Assembly: GCF_001485495.1 (NCBI RefSeq)
Contig: NZ_BCNF01000020.1
Location: 1 to 64,000 of the forward strand
DNA: 64,000 nt
Reading direction: 5' to 3'
Source: Gordonia desulfuricans NBRC 100010
GTDB taxonomy: Bacteria; Actinomycetota; Actinomycetes; Mycobacteriales; Mycobacteriaceae
In this document: piece after piece, positions 35,241 to 44,236 of the stretch
How positions within the stretch are numbered: the first letter of the stretch is position 1
How the letters are laid out: each line of letters begins with the position of its first letter
Notes under the pieces: model-generated
Told to the model about the DNA's origin: nothing
The model's database searches: none
The model's input: only the letters and a program-made list of their open reading frames with translations
Program-made: the position numbers and the translations under genes

Positions 35241-36584
35241 TCACAGTCCGGTTCGTGACCTGCGCCGGCGCCAGCGGCGGGTGGCGCGCAGCAGTTGCGG
35301 ACCCACCGCCACCCGCAGGGAGGCGGTGTCGGCGAAGGAGTCCATCGCCCGCGCATAGCTGGCGAGCAGGGCGTCGGTGGTGTGTTCCCAGGAGAACTGG
35401 GCGGCATGGTCACGGGCACCGCGGCCGAGGACGGCCAGCTGTTCCGGATCGGAGAGCATCTTGTCCAGCGCCGTGGTCCAGTCGGCGATCTGGTGACCGT
35501 CGACCAGCATGCCCGACCGGCCGTCGGCGACGGCCACGCCGAGCCCGCCGACCCGCGCGGCCAGGACCGGCACCCCGCAGGCCTGCGCCTCCACCGCTAC
35601 CAACCCGAAACTCTCCGAATAACTGGGCACGGCAACGAGATCCGAGGCACGGTACACCTGGGCCAGGCGGGTCGACGGCTGCGGCGGCAAGAAGGTGACG
35701 GCGTCGGAGATGCCGAGCCCGGCGGCGAGATCGATGAGGGCCGTGGGCTTCTCCAGACCGCTGCCCGACGGACCGCCGACGATCAGCAGCCGCACCGGCG
35801 TCCGCCCGGCCTCCCGGAATCGTTCGATCAGCGGCGCGGCCGCACGGATGAGCACGTCGGGGGCCTTGAGCGGCTGGATCCGACCGACGAAGGTGACCAG
35901 GGTGGCATCGGGGTCGAGGCCGAGTTCGGCACGCGCCGCGGCCCGCGAACCCGGTGTGTAGCAATCGAGATCGGCGCCGGGGGTCACCACGTCGATCCGC
36001 CCCGGGTCGGCACCGTACATGCCGGTGAGCTCACCGGCCTCGGTGTCGGTGTTGGCGACGAGGCGGTCGGCCTCGGCGATCACCTGCTGCTCCCCGATCA
36101 CCCGCAGACGCGGTTCGGCCGAATCCCCCTCTGCCAGTGAGGCGTTCTTGACCGCGGCGAGGGTGTGGGCGGTGTGGACCAGCGGTACACCCCAGCGTTC
36201 GCGGGCGAGCCAGCCCACCTGCCCCGACAGCCAGTAGTGCGAGTGGATCAGGTCGTAGTAGCCGGGGCGCTGCATCGCCTCGGCGCGCATCACCCCCGCG
36301 GTGAAGGCGCACAGCTGTGCGGGCAGGTCCCGCTTGTCGAGTCCCTCGAACGGACCGGCGACGACGTGCCGGACGGTGATGCCGTCGGCGGCGCCCACCG
36401 CGGGGGCGTCCCCCGAGGAGGTGGCCCGGGTGAAGATCTCCACCTTCACCCCACGACGGGCCAGACGCTGGGCGGTCTGCCAGACGTACACGTTGAGCCC
36501 GCCGGCGTCGCCGGTGCCCGGCTGCGCCAACGGGGAGGTGTGCACCGAGATCAGTGCGATCCGCCGCGGCCGGGGCAAACTCAT
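35241..36584 (-). CDS. mshA: D-inositol-3-phosphate glycosyltransferase MshA
   Basis: MshA transfers GlcNAc from UDP-GlcNAc to 1L-myo-inositol-1-phosphate, the first step of mycothiol synthesis. The 447-residue GT4 (GT-B fold) product has [27 protein letters not shown] at the N terminus, [16 protein letters not shown] near 115, [34 protein letters not shown] near 235 and the E-x7-E-type donor motif [26 protein letters not shown] near 320. It is divergent from the P450 gene, with only 57 bp between the starts. Confidence 0.95.
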   Translation of the reverse strand: MSLPRPRRIALISVHTSPLAQPGTGDAGGLNVYVWQTAQRLARRGVKVEIFTRATSSGDAPAVGAADGITVRHVVAGPFEGLDKRDLPAQLCAFTAGVMRAEAMQRPGYYDLIHSHYWLSGQVGWLARERWGVPLVHTAHTLAAVKNASLAEGDSAEPRLRVIGEQQVIAEADRLVANTDTEAGELTGMYGADPGRIDVVTPGADLDCYTPGSRAAARAELGLDPDATLVTFVGRIQPLKAPDVLIRAAAPLIERFREAGRTPVRLLIVGGPSGSGLEKPTALIDLAAGLGISDAVTFLPPQPSTRLAQVYRASDLVAVPSYSESFGLVAVEAQACGVPVLAARVGGLGVAVADGRSGMLVDGHQIADWTTALDKMLSDPEQLAVLGRGARDHAAQFSWEHTTDALLASYARAMDSFADTASLRVAVGPQLLRATRRWRRRRSRTGL

Positions 36585-36616
36585 CCCTCCAGCTTAGAGA
36601 ACCCGGGTCCATGAGG

Positions 36617-36634
36617 TCATGCCAGGCGGCATGA
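36617..36634. promoter_or_regulatory. Dyad TCATGCC-AGGC-GGCATGA between mshA and the P450 gene
   Basis: Perfect 7-bp arms with a 4-bp centre lie in the 57-bp divergent gap, ending 7 bp before the P450 start codon. It could regulate either gene or block initiation of the P450. No regulator gene adjoins it. Confidence 0.4.
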
Positions 36635-36641
36635 TCGGCAC

Positions 36642-37919
36642 ATGGACACCGATCGGCAGACCCCCCGGTTCGGCCTGCGCTCCGGATCCGGATGGGCGGA
36701 CCCGTTCGGGATGTACGCGCGGTTGCGGCGGGAGTCCCCGGTGCACCACGTCTCACCTGGCCCGACACCCGCCGACGACTACTGGGTGCTGACCCGCTAC
36801 GCCGACGTCGCCGATGCCGCCACCGACCCCGCGACGTTCTCGTCGGCGGCCGGGCTGACCGTGACCTACGGCGAACTCGAGGCGATCGGCATGGTCGACA
36901 ACCCGCCGCTGGTGATGCAGGACCCGCCGGTGCACACGGCGTTCCGGTCGCTGGTGGCGCGCGGGTTCACCCCGCGGCAGGTCACCTCACTGGAACCGCA
37001 GGTGCACGAGTTCGTCGCCGACCGTCTCGATCGGCTCGCCGAGGCCGTCCGCGGCACCGACGGCCCGATCGACGTGGTCGGCGAACTGCTCAAACCGCTG
37101 CCCAGCATGATCGTGGCGCACTACCTCGGCGTGCCGGAGGCCGATCGCACCCACTTCGACGAGTGGACGTCGGCGATCGTGGGTGCGGTGGGCCCGACCG
37201 CCACAACCGACAGCACGGCAACAGACAGCACAGAAACCGACGCCGAGGCCGTGCGCGCCTCGGCCGGGGCCGCGACCGGTGAACTGCTGGCCTACTTCGC
37301 CGATCTGATCGCCCGCCGGCGCATCGAGCCGGGTGACGACACGGTGTCGGCGCTGGTGGCGGCGGGCCGCGCCGACGACGACGCGGGTCTGGTGTCGATC
37401 CTGGCGTTCGTGTTCACCATGATCGCCGGCGGCAACGACACCACCACAGGGCTGCTCGGCGGGAGCCTGGAGCTGCTGGCCGCCGCCCCCGACCAGCGCG
37501 CACGGCTGGTCGCCGAGCCGGATCTGATCCCCGATGCGCTCGAGGAACTGCTGCGCCTGACCTCGCCGGTCCAGGGCCTGGCACGCACGACGACCCGGCC
37601 GGTGGCCTACCCCGATGTGGGCGTCGAGATCCCGGCCGGGGTCAAGGTGCTGCTCTGCTACGGCGCGGCCAACCGCGATCCCGAGGTCTTCGGCCCCGAC
37701 GCCGACGCCCTCGACATCACCCGCCGGCCGCGCCGAATCCTCACCTTCGGCCGCGGTGACCATCACTGCCTGGGGGCTGCGGCAGCACGGATGGCGGGGC
37801 GGATCGCCCTCACCGAACTCCTCGCCCGCTTCCCGGACTTCGACGTCGATCCCGACGGGATCATCTGGGCAGCAGGCAATTACGTGCGTCGACCGGCCTA
37901 CGTCCCGTTCCGTCCGTAG
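36642..37919 (+). CDS. Cytochrome P450
   Basis: The 425-residue soluble P450 has the I-helix oxygen-activation motif AGGNDTTTG near 262, the K-helix ExxR (EELLR) near 308, and the heme-thiolate loop FGRGDHHCLGAAAARM near 367. The usual bacterial class I partners (ferredoxin, reductase) are not in the window. A low-complexity Thr/Asp/Ser-rich stretch (about 186-203) sits where the F-G region is expected, which usually shapes substrate access. The family number and substrate cannot be assigned by eye. There is no strong ribosome site, and a dyad lies just before the start. Confidence 0.9.
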   Translation: MDTDRQTPRFGLRSGSGWADPFGMYARLRRESPVHHVSPGPTPADDYWVLTRYADVADAATDPATFSSAAGLTVTYGELEAIGMVDNPPLVMQDPPVHTAFRSLVARGFTPRQVTSLEPQVHEFVADRLDRLAEAVRGTDGPIDVVGELLKPLPSMIVAHYLGVPEADRTHFDEWTSAIVGAVGPTATTDSTATDSTETDAEAVRASAGAATGELLAYFADLIARRRIEPGDDTVSALVAAGRADDDAGLVSILAFVFTMIAGGNDTTTGLLGGSLELLAAAPDQRARLVAEPDLIPDALEELLRLTSPVQGLARTTTRPVAYPDVGVEIPAGVKVLLCYGAANRDPEVFGPDADALDITRRPRRILTFGRGDHHCLGAAAARMAGRIALTELLARFPDFDVDPDGIIWAAGNYVRRPAYVPFRP

Positions 37920-38005
37920 CCTCGCGCGCTCGCGCGACCGCCGAGCGGGACGGCGTCGGCGGATCCGTGTTCGCATCGTCGGTACCGATCCCCTACACTT
38001 CATTC

Positions 38006-38022
38006 GGTAACGATTGTCATTT
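38006..38022. promoter_or_regulatory. Candidate Zur box upstream of the zinc transporter operon
   Basis: GGTAACGATTGTCATTT lies 20 bp before the start of the solute-binding lipoprotein gene. The core AACGATTNTCATT resembles actinobacterial Zur sites as I remember them. The downstream genes encode a likely zinc importer, which fits. Confidence 0.5.
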
Positions 38023-38041
38023 GCGTGAACGGAGTGGACAC

Positions 38042-38986
38042 ATGAGGCGTGCCCTTGTCGTCGGAGCCGGCCTGCTCAGCGCGGCCGCGCTGGCACTGAC
38101 CGGCTGTTCGGGGGATTCCGGCAGCGGTTCGGACGGCACACCCACCGTCGTCACGTCCACCAACGTCTGGGGTTCGGTGGCCTCGGCCGTCGCCGGCGAC
38201 CACGCCACCGTGACCGCCCTCTACACCAACGCCGACGGCGATCCGCACGAGTTCGAGCCGTCGGCATCCGACACCGCCAAGGTGGTCGACGCCTCGGTGG
38301 TCGTGATGAACGGCGGCCACTACGACGAGTACATGGAACGGGCCACCGCCAACTCCGATGCCACCGTGATCAACGCCTTCGACCTGCTCGCCGGCGACCA
38401 CCACGACCACGAGACGGGCGCCGACGCCGACTCCGGTCACGACCACGGCGACCAGAACGAGCACGTCTTCTACGACCTCGCCGTCGTCGCGCAGGTCGCC
38501 GACGCACTCGCCGACGCACTCGCCGACAAGGACTCCGCGAACGCGGCCGCCTACCACGCCAACGCCGAGCGTTTCACCGGTCAGATCACCGGCCTGCGCA
38601 CCCAGCTCGCCGACATCAAGAAGGCCCACGACGGCACCGAGGTGGCCCAGACCGAACCGCTCGCCGGATACCTGCTCACCGAGGCCGGCCTGGTGGACAT
38701 CGCACCGGCCGGATTCACCTCGGCCGTCGAGGAGGGCCAGTCGCCGTCGGCCGCCGACCGCGCCGCCCTGCAGGATCTGCTGACCTCACGGACCGCCAAG
38801 GTATTCATCTACAACACCCAGGCCGTCGACCCGGTGACCGAGGCATTGCTCACCGTCGCACAGAATGCGAAGGTACCGGTGGTGAAGTTCACCGAGACCC
38901 TGCCCGACGGGGTCACCGACTACATCGCATGGCAGCAGGGCCAGATCACCGCACTGGCCGACGCACTGAACACACCACCGGCGTAG
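38042..38986 (+). CDS. Zinc/metal ABC transporter substrate-binding lipoprotein (ZnuA-like)
   Basis: The 314-residue precursor has a lipobox signal (LALTGC, cysteine 22), so the protein is tethered outside the membrane. It is a cluster A-I/TroA-like binding protein: TNVWGSVASAVAGD, GDPHEFEPSASDTAKV with a metal His near 75, a histidine/aspartate-rich loop (residues about 120-142, GDHHDHE and GHDHGDQNEH) typical of zinc carriers, EHVFYDLAVV, TEPLAGYLLTEAGL, and YNTQAVDPVTEALL. The third His is replaced by Glu in TEP, common in actinobacteria. GGAG lies 7 nt before the ATG. It leads a three-gene importer operon. Confidence 0.9.
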   Translation: MRRALVVGAGLLSAAALALTGCSGDSGSGSDGTPTVVTSTNVWGSVASAVAGDHATVTALYTNADGDPHEFEPSASDTAKVVDASVVVMNGGHYDEYMERATANSDATVINAFDLLAGDHHDHETGADADSGHDHGDQNEHVFYDLAVVAQVADALADALADKDSANAAAYHANAERFTGQITGLRTQLADIKKAHDGTEVAQTEPLAGYLLTEAGLVDIAPAGFTSAVEEGQSPSAADRAALQDLLTSRTAKVFIYNTQAVDPVTEALLTVAQNAKVPVVKFTETLPDGVTDYIAWQQGQITALADALNTPPA

Positions 38987-39080
38987 TCGGCACCGGAAAC
39001 CCGCCCCACCGCGGTCCGCACCCGGACCCGCCCACCCCAGCCCGGCCGGTGACACGGCCGCCCGAGAAGACAAGCAGCCC

Positions 39081-39875
39081 ATGAGTACCGCGCACGTTGC
39101 GACGTTCTCGCACGCCACCCTCGCCTTCGGCGACAGGGTGCTGTGGAACGACCTCGACCTGACCATCGAGGCGGGCGAATTCGTCGCGGTCCTCGGCCCC
39201 AACGGCTCCGGCAAGACATCGTTCCTGCGCACCCTGCTCGGCCAGTACCGGCTGTCCGCCGGGGACATGACGGTGACCGAGGCCGTCGGGTACATCCCCC
39301 AGCAGCACGCCGCCGACGCCGACACCATGGCCCTGCGTGGCCGTGACCTCGTCGGCTTCGGCGTCGACGGGGCACGCTGGGGAATCGGGCTGCGCGGGTA
39401 TGCCACCCGACGCCGCAAGGTCGACGCCGCACTCGCCGAGGTCGGGGCATCCGCCTTCGCCGACGCCCCGGTCGGCGTGCTCTCCGGCGGCGAACAGCAG
39501 CGTCTGCGGGTGGCGCAGGCCCTCACCGGCAATCCCGAACTGCTGCTCTGCGACGAACCGCTCGCCAGCCTCGACCCGGCCAGCCAGGAGCGCGTCGTCG
39601 AACTCATCGACCGCCGGCGCCGCACCGCGGGCACGGCCGTCGTGCTGGTCACCCACGAGATCAACCCGGTGATGCCCTACGTCGACCGGGTGCTGTACCT
39701 GGTCGGCGGCCGGTTCCTGGCCGGTCCGCCCGACGAGGTGATGACCACCGACACCCTGTCGGAGCTGTACGGCAGCCACGTCGAGGTGGTCCGCGTCAAC
39801 GGCCGCCTGCTGGTGGTCGGCGGCGAGGAGGGCACCGCCCATTGTTCGGGACCCGAGGAGCTTGATCACCCGTGA
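39081..39875 (+). CDS. Zinc/metal ABC transporter ATP-binding protein
   Basis: The 264-residue ATPase has Walker A GPNGSGKTS near 41, the Q-loop in GYIPQQHAAD, the ABC signature LSGGEQQRLRVAQAL near 134, Walker B LLLCDEPLASLD near 153 and the switch His in VTHEINPV. It energises the importer formed with the neighbouring permease and lipoprotein. It overlaps the permease gene by 4 bp, which supports translational coupling. The C terminus is longer than usual by about 20 residues and has a Cys-His pair, not obviously functional. Confidence 0.93.
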   Translation: MSTAHVATFSHATLAFGDRVLWNDLDLTIEAGEFVAVLGPNGSGKTSFLRTLLGQYRLSAGDMTVTEAVGYIPQQHAADADTMALRGRDLVGFGVDGARWGIGLRGYATRRRKVDAALAEVGASAFADAPVGVLSGGEQQRLRVAQALTGNPELLLCDEPLASLDPASQERVVELIDRRRRTAGTAVVLVTHEINPVMPYVDRVLYLVGGRFLAGPPDEVMTTDTLSELYGSHVEVVRVNGRLLVVGGEEGTAHCSGPEELDHP

Positions 39876-40750
39876 CGACCACTCCGCTCGCGGCCGCCGC
39901 CGACATCACCATCAGCGACTTCTGGAACTTCTCCGAGACCATCCGGCTCCTGGGCTACGACTTCGTCTGGCAGGCCCTGCTCGCCCTCGCGCTGCTCGGC
40001 CTGCTGTCGGGTGTGCTCGCGCCGATGATCGTGGCGCGACAGATGTCCTTCGCCGTCCACGGTGCGAGCGAACTGTCGGTGACGGGTGCGGCCGCCGCCC
40101 TGCTGATCGGATTCAGCGTCAACGTCGGCGGCGTGATCGGCGCGGTGATCGCGGCCGCGGTGTTCGGCATCATGGGCAACCGCGCCCGTGAACGCGACTC
40201 GGTGATCGGCGTGGTGATGGCCTTCGGCCTGGGTCTCGGCGTGCTGTTCCTCGCACTGTACGGACGCATCGGAACCGGATTCGCGCTGCTCACCGGTCAG
40301 GTGGTCAGCGTCGGCGTGCAGGGTCTGACGGCGATCGCGATCACCACCGCGGTGGTGTTGGTGGTGCTCGCGGTGATCTACCGGCCGCTGCTGTTCGCCT
40401 CACTCGATCCGCGCGTCGCCGAGGCCAACGGGGTCCCGATGCGGCTGATGTCGGTGGTGTTCGCGATCCTGATCGGGCTCGCCGCGGCTCAGGGGGTGCA
40501 GATCATCGGCGCCCTGCTGGTGATGTCGCTGATGATCACCCCGGGTGCCGCCGCGGCCCGGCTGTCGGCGAACCCGAACGTGGTGATCGGGCTGTCGGTG
40601 ATCTTCGCCGAGGTCGCCGCGATCGGTGGCCTGCTCCTGTCGCTCGCCCCGCAACTGCCGGTGTCGGTGTTCGTCACCACCATCTCGTTCATCATCTACC
40701 TGATCTGCCGCTGGATCGGTCGGCGCCGGACGCACGCGACCCGCGCCTGA
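39872..40750 (+). CDS. Zinc/metal ABC transporter permease (ZnuB-like)
   Basis: The 292-residue protein has eight or nine hydrophobic segments and the ABC-3 family motifs: MIVARQMSFAVHGASELSVTGAAAALL near 50, GNRARERDSVIGVVMAFGLGLGVLFLALY, the FASLDPRVAEANGVPMRLMSVVF cytoplasmic loop near 172, and QIIGALLVMSLMITPGAAAARLS near 210. This is the channel of the zinc or manganese importer. It starts at GTG overlapping the ATPase gene. The operon ends here, 80 bp before a convergent lipoprotein gene. Confidence 0.93.
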   Translation: MTTTPLAAAADITISDFWNFSETIRLLGYDFVWQALLALALLGLLSGVLAPMIVARQMSFAVHGASELSVTGAAAALLIGFSVNVGGVIGAVIAAAVFGIMGNRARERDSVIGVVMAFGLGLGVLFLALYGRIGTGFALLTGQVVSVGVQGLTAIAITTAVVLVVLAVIYRPLLFASLDPRVAEANGVPMRLMSVVFAILIGLAAAQGVQIIGALLVMSLMITPGAAAARLSANPNVVIGLSVIFAEVAAIGGLLLSLAPQLPVSVFVTTISFIIYLICRWIGRRRTHATRA

Positions 40751-40775
40751 GCGGACGGCCGACCCGACCCACAGA

Positions 40776-40803
40776 GCACCACCTGGGCAAGCACCACCTG
40801 GGC
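40776..40803. repeat. 15-bp direct repeat between convergent genes
   Basis: GCACCACCTGGGCAA is followed at once by GCACCACCTGGGC. It lies in the 80-bp gap between the zinc permease stop and the lipoprotein stop. No clear hairpin was seen; it looks like a simple duplication. Confidence 0.6.
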
Positions 40804-40830
40804 CCCTGGACGTGGCCACCACCTCCGGGA

Positions 40831-41373
40831 CTACTCCTCAGGTCCGCCGGGATTGCAGCGGGAGGCGGCCATCTCCTGCTGGGTGACGACCGGCCGGCGC
40901 GGTTCGAGATTCCAGCTCGGCTTGTCCGGGGCGACCAGTCGCGCATAGGTCCAGTGGCAGTCGAACTGGGCACGCATCCCCGGGGTGTCGGCGCCGGGAT
41001 CGGCGGCGAGTACCTCGGCCCACGCGACATCGGCCCCGTCCGCCGAGTAGGTCTTGCGCCCGGCGGGCGTCGGGTGGACCTGCAGACTCGGACCCACCGC
41101 AGTCTGGACCCACTCCACGTGATCGACATACGGCGGCGGATGGGCGGCGTCGGTCGCCGGGACCGCGCCGGTGGCGGCCCCGGACGTGTCGCCGGTCGAC
41201 GTCACGGTGGTGGCGGTCGTCACCGCGCCCGGGGGCGCACCGGTCGACGAGGCATCGGTCGGCGCCGCATCGTCACCGCAGGCGACGACACCGAGCGCGA
41301 TACCCAGCGCGACCACCGGCGACATGATCTGTGCCCGGGCTGCGGTCCGGCGAGGACATCGCTCTGCGTTCAC
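40831..41373 (-). CDS. Secreted lipoprotein, DUF2599-like
   Basis: From the GTG at 41373 the 180-residue precursor has a basic start (ERCPRRTAARAQ), a hydrophobic core (IMSPVVALGIALGVVAC) and a lipobox ending VVAC near residue 32, so the mature protein should be lipid-anchored. A Thr/Ala/Pro/Ser-rich linker of about 45 residues precedes a small domain (VDHVEWVQTAVGPSLQVHPTPAGRKT near 90 and RAQFDCHWTYARLVAPDKPSWNLEPRRP near 140, ending SRCNPGGPEE). The W-x-L-V-H-P-T-P pattern recalls mycobacterial DUF2599 lipoproteins; function unknown. It diverges from the GH5-like gene, with 36 bp between starts. Confidence 0.75.
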   Translation of the reverse strand: MNAERCPRRTAARAQIMSPVVALGIALGVVACGDDAAPTDASSTGAPPGAVTTATTVTSTGDTSGAATGAVPATDAAHPPPYVDHVEWVQTAVGPSLQVHPTPAGRKTYSADGADVAWAEVLAADPGADTPGMRAQFDCHWTYARLVAPDKPSWNLEPRRPVVTQQEMAASRCNPGGPEE

Positions 41374-41409
41374 CCCGCCACGATAGCCAGACCGGGTAAC
41401 GTTCGGCGG

Positions 41410-42531
41410 GTGCCGCGACCCGCCCCCATGATCCGCATCGTGATCACCCTGATCGCGATCGTCGTGGTCGCCGCGTGCACGCCACCGGAACCGGTGCAGA
41501 CATCCCCCTCCGCTCCCCCGACACACGTGTACGGGGGCCGGGTGGCCACCACCCCCTCCGGACTGGTCCTCGACGGGAAACCCTGGTGGCCTTCGGGTTT
41601 CAACGCCTATCAACTCGGCACCGACTGGTCGTCGAATCTCGGATGCGGCGCCGAGGTCGATCTGGATCGCTACTTCGACCAGGTCCCCCGCGGCAGCCTC
41701 ACCCGTTTCAATCTGTTCTCCTCGCTGGCCACGTCACGCGAGACCGGGCGCCTCGACTTCTCGCGCTTCGACGCGGTGTTCGCCGCGGCCACACGCCACG
41801 ACCGGATGGTGCTACCGGTGCTGACCGGGTCGAACGGGGCATGCGAGGACGAGCGGTACAAGGACCGCAGCTGGTACGTGGACGGCTGGAAGCGGGACGA
41901 GGGGCCCGCGGGCCTCACCTTCGAGCGCTGGATGATGATCGCTGTCCAGCGGTGGGGAGGCGAACGCTCCCTGGCGGGGTGGGAGATCGTCGGCGAACCG
42001 GAGGTCGGGGTCTGTGGCGCCGCGGGCTGCGACTGGCGGCACCGAACCTGCCCCGCCGGCGCGGCCGCCGTGCTCCGAACCTTCTTCGACACCATCGGGA
42101 CCGAACTGACCGCGATCGACGCCCGACACCCGATCTTCGCCGGCACCACCGGGGGCGACCAGTGCGGCATCGCCGGCGGCGACATGCTGACCGTCGGGGC
42201 GTCCCCGCACATCGACATTCTCGACTTCCATGACTATCGCGACGCCGAGGGCGTCCCTCCGGCGGACAGTTCACTGCCGGCCCGTCTGGCACAGGCCCAC
42301 GAACTCGGCAAACCGCTGATCGTCAACGAACTCGGCATCAAGGCGGGGTCGTGCCTGTCGCTTCCCGCACGGGCGGCGTCGTTCCGCTCTCGGATCGACG
42401 CCAACCGGGCCGCCGGGGCCGCCGGAACCCTGCTCTGGGCGTTCGTCCCCGATCCCCGCCCCGGTGAGTGCACCTACGACATCGGCTTCGACGATCCGGC
42501 ATGGGCCGTCGTCGCCGAGGTGGTGGACTGA
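41410..42531 (+). CDS. Secreted lipoprotein glycoside hydrolase, GH5-like (clan A)
   Basis: The 373-residue precursor has a lipobox signal (IRIVITLIAIVVVAACTPP, cysteine 24 from the GTG). The mature part is a TIM-barrel glycosidase: GRVATTPSGLVLDGKPWWPSGFNAYQLG, TRFNLFSSLA, WEIVGEPEV near 195 with the acid/base Glu (NEP-type motif, here GEP), HIDILDFHDYRD near 270, and LIVNELGIKAG near 307 with the nucleophile Glu. This is the arrangement of GH5-type beta-mannanases and glucanases. Located at the end of the polysaccharide synthesis operon on the other strand, it may trim or release that polymer. An ATG at 41428 is an alternative start. Confidence 0.82.
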   Translation: MPRPAPMIRIVITLIAIVVVAACTPPEPVQTSPSAPPTHVYGGRVATTPSGLVLDGKPWWPSGFNAYQLGTDWSSNLGCGAEVDLDRYFDQVPRGSLTRFNLFSSLATSRETGRLDFSRFDAVFAAATRHDRMVLPVLTGSNGACEDERYKDRSWYVDGWKRDEGPAGLTFERWMMIAVQRWGGERSLAGWEIVGEPEVGVCGAAGCDWRHRTCPAGAAAVLRTFFDTIGTELTAIDARHPIFAGTTGGDQCGIAGGDMLTVGASPHIDILDFHDYRDAEGVPPADSSLPARLAQAHELGKPLIVNELGIKAGSCLSLPARAASFRSRIDANRAAGAAGTLLWAFVPDPRPGECTYDIGFDDPAWAVVAEVVD

Positions 42532-42559
42532 GCGCGACCCGATCGACGGGCGGGTCCGG

Positions 42560-44236
42560 TCAGGTCCCGATCACCCGGTAGATCCGCCAATCCGGCAAGT
42601 CCGCGCCCTGGTTGCGCGCGATCAGGGCGAGAACCGAGATCTGCGCCCCGTTCTCGTACAGCGTCGGGTACCGCTGGTTCAGCGCGTCGGACTCCCCCCG
42701 CCCCGATCGCGGGACCGTCAGCATGAACTGCACCCCGTGGTCGACCGGATCGTTGAGCACCGCGGTGAAATCGCTGTCCGAAGGGATCACGAACTGCTTC
42801 GGGTGGGTGGATTGCACGACCACGGCGAAGCCGTAGACGGTGTCGACCAGGACGCTGCCCTCGGGCAGCCCCAATCGATCCAGATACCGCGCGAGGTCAC
42901 GCTCGGTGGAGAACGACCGGACGATCTTCCGCTCGTCGAGGTACTTCTCCGAGACCGAGTCGGGCCGTGGCCACACCACCGAACCCACCGCGAACTCCTG
43001 CGGCGCGTACTTCGGCGAGGTCATGCCGTAGGCGGTGACCGGCACCGACACCGCCATCACCACCACCGCGGTCGACGCCGCCACCACCGTCCGCGTTCGC
43101 GTGCGGCGGCGGGGGCGCAGCGGCGAGGTGACCGCATGCGGGCCGGGTCGGCGGACCGGTGGATGACGCCGTGCGGGAACCGACATCACCGCCACCACCG
43201 CCGCCAGCAGCACCACGGTCATGTAGAAGCGGAGGAACCCGAACGTCGATCCCCGCATATAGCTGATCACCTGGAAGGCCAGCACCGCACCGATCATCAA
43301 CAGCGCGGGTAGCAGCGGGTACACACGCCGCCAGCGCAGCCGCAGCGCGATGACGACGACCGTGAGCAACGGCAACAGCGGCGCCAGGATGGCGAGCTCG
43401 ATCATCGAGAAGCGCAGTGCCTCGGCGGTTCCCGACGACCCGCTACCCCCCGACTGCTCGATGATGGCGGCATTGCCGTACTCCGAGGTGAACTGCGCGA
43501 AGGCGTCCCCGGTGATCAGCCACCCGGCGAAGGCCCACCCGACGAACGCCAGCGCGGCCGGGGACACCACCAGCACCACGTCGAGCGCGGTCCGCCACAT
43601 GCGGTCGCGGCGAAGGGCCGGTGCACGCCGGTCACGGCGGTAGGTGACCCAGGCCACCAGACCGCCGGCGGCCAGCACCGCGGCACCGCCGTCGTAGCGG
43701 GTGAGATACGAAAACGCCAGGGCGACACCGGCAACCGTCAGATCGTGCACGTCATCGGTGTCCACCCATCGCATCAGGCGACGGGACGCCAGCGCGATGA
43801 AGAACAGGTAGGGCGCCTCGCTCATCCCGTTCGCCGCGTACAGCACGACCATCGGGTTGAGCGCGAAGCAGGCCACGGCCAGCGTCGACACCGTCCGGTT
43901 CAGTCCGCGATCGCGAGCGATGCCCGCCACCTGCACGACGGCGGCGGTCATGAACACCGACGACATGATCACCGCCGAGACCGCGGCGGTGGTCATCTCG
44001 GGAATCCAAGGGGTCAACGCGGTCAGCGGCAACTGCACGATCACGGTGAGCGGGGTGAAGATGAACCCGATCGCCGCCAGGTGGGGATTGCGGCTGAACA
44101 ACACGCTCTGGGCCGACTGCACACGCGACAACGCGTCACCGAAGTAGAAGTGCGCCACCAGCGCGAGGTACAGACCCACCGCCAGATAGAGCAGCCAGAG
44201 CGCCGCGAAGAGGACGATCCGGCGTCGGCGGGTCAC
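42560..44236 (-). CDS. GT-C type multi-pass glycosyltransferase-like protein
   Basis: The 558-residue protein has about nine to ten membrane helices in residues 1-390 and a C-terminal periplasmic domain of about 150 residues. After the first helix, the loop HFYFGDALSRVQSAQSVLFSRNPHLAAIGF carries an Asp where GT-C enzymes (ArnT/PMT type) have their catalytic acid. Such enzymes transfer sugars from polyprenyl-phosphate donors outside the membrane. It overlaps the GT2 synthase gene by 4 bp and is the last gene of the operon. Its role is probably decoration of the polymer; this is inference. Confidence 0.78.
   Translation of the reverse strand: MTRRRRIVLFAALWLLYLAVGLYLALVAHFYFGDALSRVQSAQSVLFSRNPHLAAIGFIFTPLTVIVQLPLTALTPWIPEMTTAAVSAVIMSSVFMTAAVVQVAGIARDRGLNRTVSTLAVACFALNPMVVLYAANGMSEAPYLFFIALASRRLMRWVDTDDVHDLTVAGVALAFSYLTRYDGGAAVLAAGGLVAWVTYRRDRRAPALRRDRMWRTALDVVLVVSPAALAFVGWAFAGWLITGDAFAQFTSEYGNAAIIEQSGGSGSSGTAEALRFSMIELAILAPLLPLLTVVVIALRLRWRRVYPLLPALLMIGAVLAFQVISYMRGSTFGFLRFYMTVVLLAAVVAVMSVPARRHPPVRRPGPHAVTSPLRPRRRTRTRTVVAASTAVVVMAVSVPVTAYGMTSPKYAPQEFAVGSVVWPRPDSVSEKYLDERKIVRSFSTERDLARYLDRLGLPEGSVLVDTVYGFAVVVQSTHPKQFVIPSDSDFTAVLNDPVDHGVQFMLTVPRSGRGESDALNQRYPTLYENGAQISVLALIARNQGADLPDWRIYRVIGT

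Noticed and set aside
40776-40803. Attachment site of a mobile element
   Set aside because: A 15-bp tandem duplication with no integrase, tRNA end or second distant copy.
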